The notes under the pieces: model-generated | Seen by the model: only the letters and a program-made list of their open reading frames with translations | Databases searched by the model: none | Told to the model about the DNA's origin: nothing | In this document: piece by piece, positions 31,298 to 36,087 of the stretch | How the letters are laid out: each line of letters opens with the position of its first letter | Position numbering within the stretch: the first letter of the stretch is position 1 | IMG/VR virus record: IMGVR_UViG_3300026183_000018 | Location: 1 to 36,087 of that record | Length of the DNA stretch: 36,087 bases | Reading direction: 5' to 3' (one strand) | DNA from: a virus | Position numbers and translations under genes: made by a program

Positions 31298-33241
31298 ATG
31301 GCATTTCAAGTATCACCTGGTGTTCTCGTACAGGAAAGAGATTTAACAAGAATCATTCCTGCAGTATCAACTTCAATCGGTGCATTTGCTGGTCAATTCA
31401 GCAAAGGACCTTTAGATGAAGTTGTTTCTATTTCTAGTGAACAAGAACTTGTAGATACCTTTGGTAAACCTGATACAAATAACTTTGAGTATTTTTTCAG
31501 CGCTGCTAACTTTCTACAATATTCTAACTCATTGAGAGTAGTACGAGCAAAACAAGGATCAACACAAGTAAACGCTGCCGCTGGCGGAACAGGTTTGCTT
31601 ATAAAGAACAAACAAGACTACGAAGATAATTACTCAACAGGACAAGGTTCAGTTGGAACATTTGCTGCTAGATCAGCAGGTGCTTGGGGTAATAATCTTT
31701 TAGTCGCAACTTGTCCATCTGCTTCGGCATTTGAACAAATCACAACTACATCTCAACAGGTAGATCAATCAGATTTAGCAGTTGGAGATACATCAATATC
31801 TGTTGACTCAGACGCAACAAGTTACCTTAATGTTGGCGACATCATTGAGTTTTCTACAACTGGTGCTGGCGTAGATTTCACTACTGGTGAAAAATATAAA
31901 GTAACTAGTGTTGCTTCAACATCTATTGGTATTGTACAACATCCTAGAGGTGAAGGTGGATTAATTTCTGCTGTAGCTGATGATGCTAGAATCAAAAGAA
32001 GATGGAGATACGCAGATCAAGTTGATGGCGCTCCAGGAACTTCTGCTTATGTTTCTACAAGATCAGGCTCTGGTGATGAAATACACGTAGTTGTTATAGA
32101 TGAAGACGGAGAAGTTTCAGGTGTACCTGGAACAGTTTTAGAATCTTATTCTAAACTTTCAAAAGCTTCAGACGCAAAAACACCACAAGGAGAGGTTAAC
32201 TACTACCCAACAGTAATTAGTAATAAATCTAATTATATATTTTGGATGGATCATAACACTTCTGGTACCAATTGGGGTAACGCAGCTGCAAATACACCAT
32301 TTACTGCTGTTGATGTACCTACAAGTGAATCATTATCTGGCGGAATAGACGGAACTGCTTCTACTGACGGCGAATTAAAATCAGGTTACGACCTTTTTGC
32401 TGACGCAGATACAGTAGATGTTGGATTAATCATCGCTGGACCAAGTGGTTCATCTTCACACATTGAAAATCTGATTACTATTGCAGAAAATAGAAAAGAC
32501 TGTGTGGTTTTTGCTTCACCGCAAAGATCAGATGTAGTAAATGTAGCAAACTCAAATACACAAACAAGTAATGTAACTGGTTTCTTTGATGGAATTAGAT
32601 CATCTTCTTACGTTGTATTTGATAGTGGTTACAAATACTGTTACGATAGATACAATGATGTGTATAGATATATACCATTAAACGGAGACATTGCTGGACT
32701 GGCTGCTAGAACAGATATTTTAGCTGACGCTTGGTACTCACCTGCTGGATTAAATAGAGGTGTTATTAGAGGCGCTGCTAAATTAGCATACAATCCTACA
32801 AAATCACAAAGAGATGACCTTTACACTAGTAGAGTAAATCCAGTTGCAACATTCTCAGGACAAGGAACAATCTTGTTTGGAGATAAAACTGGTTTATCAT
32901 CACCGAGTGCTTTTGATAGAATCAATGTTAGACGATTGTTCATAACTTTAGAGAAGGCAGTAGCAACTGCTTCTAAATTCCAATTGTTTGAATTCAATGA
33001 TGAATTTACAAGAGCGAACTTTAGAAACATTGTAGAACCTTTCCTTAGAGAAGTACAAGGTCGTAGAGGTATCACAGACTTTTTAGTAGTATGTGATGAA
33101 ACTAACAACACTGGCGAAGTAATTGATAGAAATGAATTTGTTGCAGAAATCTTTGTGAAACCTGCAAGAAGTATCAACTTTATCACTTTATCTTTTGTCG
33201 CAACCAGAACTGGCGTTTCTTTTGAAGAAGTGGCTGGGTAA
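31298..33241 (+). CDS. 18: Tail sheath protein, T4 gp18-like
   Basis: A 647-residue contractile sheath protein. The N-terminus (QVSPGVLVQERDLTRIIPAV) and GAFAGQFSKGPLDEVVSISS (about 28-47) match the conserved start of gp18 family proteins. The conserved C-terminal domain includes IPLNGDIAGLAARTDILADA, AGLNRGVIRGAAKLAYNPTK and the handshake region INVRRLFITLEKAVATASKF, FEFNDEFTRANFRNIVEPFL. The middle (about 150-350) is the variable, surface-exposed part with a Gly/Ser-rich insertion. It has a strong AGAGGAG ribosome-binding site, in keeping with high expression, and is followed 21 bases later by the tube gene. Confidence 0.96.
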   Translation: MAFQVSPGVLVQERDLTRIIPAVSTSIGAFAGQFSKGPLDEVVSISSEQELVDTFGKPDTNNFEYFFSAANFLQYSNSLRVVRAKQGSTQVNAAAGGTGLLIKNKQDYEDNYSTGQGSVGTFAARSAGAWGNNLLVATCPSASAFEQITTTSQQVDQSDLAVGDTSISVDSDATSYLNVGDIIEFSTTGAGVDFTTGEKYKVTSVASTSIGIVQHPRGEGGLISAVADDARIKRRWRYADQVDGAPGTSAYVSTRSGSGDEIHVVVIDEDGEVSGVPGTVLESYSKLSKASDAKTPQGEVNYYPTVISNKSNYIFWMDHNTSGTNWGNAAANTPFTAVDVPTSESLSGGIDGTASTDGELKSGYDLFADADTVDVGLIIAGPSGSSSHIENLITIAENRKDCVVFASPQRSDVVNVANSNTQTSNVTGFFDGIRSSSYVVFDSGYKYCYDRYNDVYRYIPLNGDIAGLAARTDILADAWYSPAGLNRGVIRGAAKLAYNPTKSQRDDLYTSRVNPVATFSGQGTILFGDKTGLSSPSAFDRINVRRLFITLEKAVATASKFQLFEFNDEFTRANFRNIVEPFLREVQGRRGITDFLVVCDETNNTGEVIDRNEFVAEIFVKPARSINFITLSFVATRTGVSFEEVAG

Positions 33242-33262
33242 TTAGTAGAGGAGAAATAAAAA

Positions 33263-33790
33263 ATGGCAAACATAAATGACTTCAAAGCTAAACTTGCTGG
33301 CGGTGGCGCAAGAGCCAATCAGTTTAAGGTAACAATGCCTTTTCCTGGTTACGCACAAGTTGGTGGAGAAATAGAAGACTTAGCTTTTCTATGTACAACA
33401 GCTCAAATACCTGCAATGAATGTTGGTCTTGTGAATGTTCCTTTTAGAGGAAGACAGATCAAAATTGCTGGTGATAGAACTTTCGGAGATTGGACTATTA
33501 CTGTTCTTAACGATACAAACTTTAAGTTAAGAAATGCTTTTGAGAGATGGCAAAACGGTATCAACAATATGTCAGACAACGAGGGTTTATCAAATCCTGT
33601 TGACTATCAAGTTGACGCATTTGTAGATCAGTTGGATAGAAATGGTAATACATTAAAATCTTATACTTTGAGAGGCGCTTTTCCTACGGAAGTAGCGGCT
33701 ATTGATTTGAATTTTGGAACGAATGACGAAGTAGAAACATTCGGAGTAACTTTTCAATATCAATATTTTGAAACAAACACTACTACATAG
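33263..33790 (+). CDS. 19: Tail tube protein, T4 gp19-like
   Basis: A 175-residue tail tube subunit that polymerises around the tape measure inside the sheath. The N-terminus NDFKAKLAGGGARANQFKVT and the segments CTTAQIPAMNVGLVNVPFRG, IKIAGDRTFGDWTITVLNDT and FKLRNAFERWQNGINNMSDN are the conserved gp19 pattern. It is close to T4 gp19 in length (163). GAGGAGAAA lies upstream in the 21-base gap after the sheath gene, so the two are co-transcribed. A strong hairpin terminator follows its stop codon. Confidence 0.95.
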   Translation: MANINDFKAKLAGGGARANQFKVTMPFPGYAQVGGEIEDLAFLCTTAQIPAMNVGLVNVPFRGRQIKIAGDRTFGDWTITVLNDTNFKLRNAFERWQNGINNMSDNEGLSNPVDYQVDAFVDQLDRNGNTLKSYTLRGAFPTEVAAIDLNFGTNDEVETFGVTFQYQYFETNTTT

Positions 33791-33801
33791 TAGATAAATT
33801 T

Positions 33802-33828
33802 AAAGGGCGCCGTCAAAAGCGCCCTTTT
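33802..33828 (+). terminator. Rho-independent terminator after the tail tube gene
   Basis: A 9-bp perfect stem (AAAGGGCGC at 33802-33810 with GCGCCCTTT at 33819-33827) with an 8-base loop and a short T run. The stem contains six consecutive G-C pairs in an otherwise A+T-rich genome, so it stands out clearly. It would end the sheath-tube message before the portal promoter. Confidence 0.85.
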
Positions 33829-33836
33829 AAAACTAT

Positions 33837-33844
33837 TATAAGTA
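33837..33844 (+). promoter_or_regulatory. Late promoter variant TATAAGTA before the portal gene
   Basis: One mismatch from the late octamer, placed 8 bases after the terminator and 23 bases before the ATG at 33868, with AAAAAAGGA as ribosome-binding sequence. Same variant as at 28275. Confidence 0.58.
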
Positions 33845-33867
33845 GTTAGAGAAAAAAGGAATAAATT

Positions 33868-35394
33868 ATGGCAGAGTTATTTGGTTTTAATATAACACGA
33901 GTTAAACCACAAACAGATCCAAAACAACAATTTAGTCAACCGGCAGCGGAAGACGGCACACAAGTAGTTGCCGCTGGTGGATTTTTTGGTAGTTACCTTG
34001 ATATGGAAGGTACTGCTAAGACTGAGCAGGATCTAATCAGAAGATATAGAGAAATTGCTTTACACCCAGAGTGTGATATGGCGATTGAAGATATTGTCAA
34101 TGAGGCAATTACTTCAAATGAAAACAAACAATCTGTAAAAGTAATTACAGATGGATTAAACTATTCTTCAAAAATTAAAGTAAGAATAGAAGAAGAATTT
34201 TCTGAAGTATTAAGACTATTACAATTTAATACAAGAGGACACGACCTCTTTAGACGATGGTATGTTGATGGAAGAATCTTTTTTCAAAAGGTCATTGACG
34301 CTGAAAATACAAAAAACGGTATTGTAGAATTAAAATACCTTGATCCAAGAAAAGTTAAAAAAATTAGAGAAGTTAGAAAGAGAAGGCCTGAAGGTATGAC
34401 TTCTCCTACTAATATTAATATTGCAGATGAAACTATTGAATATTTTGTGTACAATGAAAGAGGTATACAAGGTGCAGCTGCTATACAAGGAATTAAAGTT
34501 GCTGTGGACACTATTGCATTTTGTCCATCAGGAATGATAGATCAGAATAAGAATGGTTTAATATTATCTTATTTACATAAGGCAATTAAACCTGTCAATC
34601 AGTTAAGAATGATTGAAGACGCTGCTGTGATTTACAGAATTGCAAGAGCACCTGAAAGAAGAATATTTAAGATTGATGTAGGTAATTTACCTAAGGCAAA
34701 AGCAGAATCTTATTTAAGAGATGTTATGGCAAGATATAGAAACAAACTTGTATATGACGCTTCAACAGGAGAAATAAGAGATGACAGAAATTATATGTCA
34801 ATGCTTGAAGACTTTTGGTTACCAAGTAGAGAAGGTGGTAGAGGAACAGATATTACTACACTTCCAGGTGGTGCTAATTTAGGTGAAATAGCAGACATAG
34901 AATATTTTAGAGCAAAATTATATAGATCATTAAACGTGCCTGTAAGTAGATTAGAGGCAAGTCAAGGTTTTAATCTTGGTCGTGCAAGTGAAATTAGTAG
35001 AGATGAATTAAAATTTACTAAATTTGTAGGCAGATTAAGAAAGAAATTTACTGAATTGTTTAATGATTTATTAAGAACACAATTAATAATTAAAGGTGTA
35101 ATTTCTGAAACAGAATGGCCGTTAATTAGAGATAGTATATTTTACGACTTTTTACAAGATGGTCACTTTGCAGAATTAAAGAATACTGAAATGATGAGAG
35201 AAAGACTAAACTTGGCAAGAGAAGTAAGAGATTATGTTGGTAAATATTTTTCTGTTAATTATGTTAGAAGAAACATATTAAAACAAACAGAAGCAGAAAT
35301 TAAAAAAATGGATGCTGAAATCAAAAAAGAAATTGATGACGGTATCATATCATCACCTGAAGTACAAACAACAGGCAATGATGACTTATTATAG
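33868..35394 (+). CDS. 20: Portal vertex protein, T4 gp20-like
   Basis: A 508-residue portal protein that forms the dodecameric ring through which DNA enters the head. Conserved stretches include REIALHPECDMAIEDIVNEA (about 62-81), LLQFNTRGHDLFRRWYVDGR, IYRIARAPERRIFKIDVGNL, DFWLPSREGGRGTDITTLPG and the helix-rich wing region NVPVSRLEASQGFNLGRASE. It is near the usual size of the family (about 520-560). It is the standard phylogenetic marker of T4-like cyanophages and relatives. It follows its own terminator-promoter pair and is followed after 10 bases by the core-like gene. Confidence 0.96.
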   Translation: MAELFGFNITRVKPQTDPKQQFSQPAAEDGTQVVAAGGFFGSYLDMEGTAKTEQDLIRRYREIALHPECDMAIEDIVNEAITSNENKQSVKVITDGLNYSSKIKVRIEEEFSEVLRLLQFNTRGHDLFRRWYVDGRIFFQKVIDAENTKNGIVELKYLDPRKVKKIREVRKRRPEGMTSPTNINIADETIEYFVYNERGIQGAAAIQGIKVAVDTIAFCPSGMIDQNKNGLILSYLHKAIKPVNQLRMIEDAAVIYRIARAPERRIFKIDVGNLPKAKAESYLRDVMARYRNKLVYDASTGEIRDDRNYMSMLEDFWLPSREGGRGTDITTLPGGANLGEIADIEYFRAKLYRSLNVPVSRLEASQGFNLGRASEISRDELKFTKFVGRLRKKFTELFNDLLRTQLIIKGVISETEWPLIRDSIFYDFLQDGHFAELKNTEMMRERLNLAREVRDYVGKYFSVNYVRRNILKQTEAEIKKMDAEIKKEIDDGIISSPEVQTTGNDDLL

Positions 35395-35404
35395 GAGATA
35401 AAAA

Positions 35405-35710
35405 ATGAGTGAAGAAGTAAAAAACTTTATAGACAAAATGGCACAAAATGATATGGTCGGTGCTGGAGATGCTTTTAAAGACGCATTAAGAGCTAAAGTT
35501 GGCGATCAATTAGATATTAAAAGACAAGATGTTGCTGGGAATATGTTCCAGGCACAACCCCATAGTGATCCAAAACCAGAGATCGCAGGTACAGGTACTT
35601 TTACACAAGATGGACAAGTTGAACCTACAGGAGCAGAAGCACAACCAGAAACACCAGAGGTATCAAATGCAGAAAGTCAGTCAGTTAATACAGACGCAAC
35701 AGGCGTTTAA
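35405..35710 (+). CDS. Prohead core/scaffold-like small protein
   Basis: A 101-residue protein directly after the portal gene, the position of the small core gene(s) 67/68 in T4. The N-terminus (VKNFIDKMAQNDMVGAGDAF) followed by KDALRAKVGDQLDIKRQDVA has the pattern 'I-k-na-aF-daL-dKv-eaLd-kR-eia', common to core-protein N-termini in T4-like phages. The rest is acidic, Pro/Gln/Glu-rich and probably disordered, as expected for a scaffold component. AGGAGA lies just upstream of the ATG. A second small frame overlaps its 3' end. The link to gp67/gp68 is by pattern and position only. Confidence 0.62.
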   Translation: MSEEVKNFIDKMAQNDMVGAGDAFKDALRAKVGDQLDIKRQDVAGNMFQAQPHSDPKPEIAGTGTFTQDGQVEPTGAEAQPETPEVSNAESQSVNTDATGV

Positions 35711-35906
35711 TAGTAATTCATATAACAACTTAACGCCAGTATTAAAAGAGGCGATTAATGATGTTATGAAGTTAGTTAAGAATGAAGGCAATTTATTAAT
35801 GAACTTTGAAAATGCAATTGAAAAAGTTGCAGAATTTCATAATGTTAATAAAGACGACATTGAAGAATACTTTGATGACGAACTAAAAGAACAAATAGAG
35901 GAATAA
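35667..35906 (+). CDS. Small acidic protein overlapping the core-like gene (79 residues)
   Basis: The frame is open over a longer range, but its first part is a shadow of the core-like gene. From about 35710 onward the translation (YNNLTPVLKEAINDVMKLVK, then NFENAIEKVAEFHNVNKDDI and an acidic end) looks like real protein. I place the start at ATG 35667, with AGAGG at 35656-35660 six bases upstream, giving a 44-base overlap with the preceding gene. Alternatives are the ATG at 35766 (no ribosome-binding sequence) or +1 ribosomal frameshifting at GTT-TAA at the end of the preceding gene, which would fuse both. Its function may be assembly core or scaffold; unproven. Confidence 0.55.
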   Translation: MQKVSQLIQTQQAFNSNSYNNLTPVLKEAINDVMKLVKNEGNLLMNFENAIEKVAEFHNVNKDDIEEYFDDELKEQIEE

Positions 35907-35907
35907 T

Positions 35908-36087
35908 ATGGCGTGGGTAACTGTTCCTGGAACAAATGGAATTTGGGAATATGAAAATACTGCTATAGTAACAGACACTTATAGAGATTCAGCTGATGGT
36001 GCAAACTCAACTATTACAAACGGCATTAGAAGTTGGGTAAGACCTGGTACTAGTGAAACACTAGAATGTTATATTAAATGTAGAACA
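35908..36087 (+). CDS. Partial small virion-type protein, cut by the window end
   Basis: Sixty codons are open to the last base. The start ATG at 35908 is one base after the preceding stop, with AGAGGAATA as ribosome-binding sequence. The sequence opens MAWVTVPGTNGIWEYENTAI and is beta-rich (SWVRPGTSETLECYIKCR), like a small conserved protein found near the head genes of marine T4-like phages. Nothing more can be said without the rest. In T4-like order the protease gene 21 would be expected next. Confidence 0.66.
   Translation, partial: MAWVTVPGTNGIWEYENTAIVTDTYRDSADGANSTITNGIRSWVRPGTSETLECYIKCRT

Noticed and set aside
32821-33318. A 165-residue open frame on the minus strand across the end of the sheath gene
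   Set aside because: It lies wholly antisense to the conserved gp18 C-terminus and the start of gp19, has no ribosome-binding sequence and no family resemblance. The same reasoning removes the other minus-strand frames opposite clear genes (for example 2627-2911, 5644-5940, 17021-17266, 18038-18310, 24855-25121).
35529-35666. First part of the 125-codon frame overlapping the core-like gene
   Set aside because: The Gln/His/Arg-rich translation here is a shadow of the acidic core-like gene; the convincing protein sequence begins near 35710.
1-36087. Possible GATC and GANTC avoidance
   Set aside because: Both occur (for example GATC near 887 and 5128; GATTC near 2479; GAATC near 1084), so the avoidance is specific to CATG and TCGA as far as I can see.
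1-36087. tRNA genes, CRISPR arrays, insertion sequences, integrase or attachment sites
   Set aside because: I saw no cloverleaf-like stretch in the short gaps, no spaced direct repeats, no transposase or recombinase motifs; all gaps are under 140 bases.

Overview
The window is a stretch of the genome of a T4-like myovirus. The strongest evidence is the block from about 25.3 kb to the right edge, which carries recognisable homologues of T4 genes 13, 14, 15, 16, 17, 18, 19 and 20 in T4 order, followed by a small prohead-core-like gene. The DNA is roughly two-thirds A+T, genes are packed tightly with many 1-17 base overlaps, and nearly every intergenic gap in the structural region contains an exact or one-mismatch copy of the T4-type late promoter octamer TATAAATA. 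Fibre protein style, the low G+C content and the cargo genes (heme oxygenase plus bilin reductase, tripartite tricarboxylate transporter parts, 2OG-Fe oxygenases) point to a marine phage. A heterotrophic alphaproteobacterial host such as SAR11 is my preferred guess over a cyanobacterium, because no photosystem gene is present and there are substrate-uptake genes; this is inference.

Layout. (1) 1 to about 10.34 kb, plus strand: a cargo island of overlapping metabolic genes. It holds a truncated Cys-containing protein, a NodU/CmcH carbamoyltransferase, two nitroreductase-like proteins, a SAM methyltransferase, three putative glycosyltransferases with DxD motifs, a small unknown, two 2OG-Fe(II) oxygenase-like proteins, a TctA-type permease and an ATP-grasp-like enzyme. 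(2) 10.335-11.117 kb, minus strand: a secreted TctC/Bug-type solute-binding protein, the only convincing minus-strand gene, with its own sigma70-like promoter. (3) 11.25-23.9 kb, plus: virion, tail-fibre and adhesin genes, including a 1554-residue modular fibre, a propeller-like repeat protein and a Cys/aromatic-rich candidate receptor-binding protein. (4) 23.95-25.3 kb: heme oxygenase and a ferredoxin-dependent bilin reductase, overlapping by one base. (5) 25.3-36.1 kb: neck, terminase, sheath, tube, portal and prohead-core genes, with a two-gene insertion between the small and large terminase genes. The last gene runs off the right edge.

How the parts may work together. The right half builds and fills the virion and is probably expressed late. 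The cargo genes look aimed at host physiology or at chemical modification of a glycan, nucleotide or small molecule (carbamoylation, glycosylation, methylation, hydroxylation, ligation). The transporter pieces may change carbon uptake, and the heme oxygenase/bilin reductase pair should turn heme into a reduced bilin. Two genome-wide patterns stand out: I found no CATG and no TCGA anywhere in the window, which looks like avoidance of restriction sites; and three TATAAATA boxes sit 5-7 bases from a start codon, predicting leaderless late mRNAs. There is no gene-free stretch longer than 300 bases. I saw no tRNA, rRNA, CRISPR array, insertion sequence or integrase.
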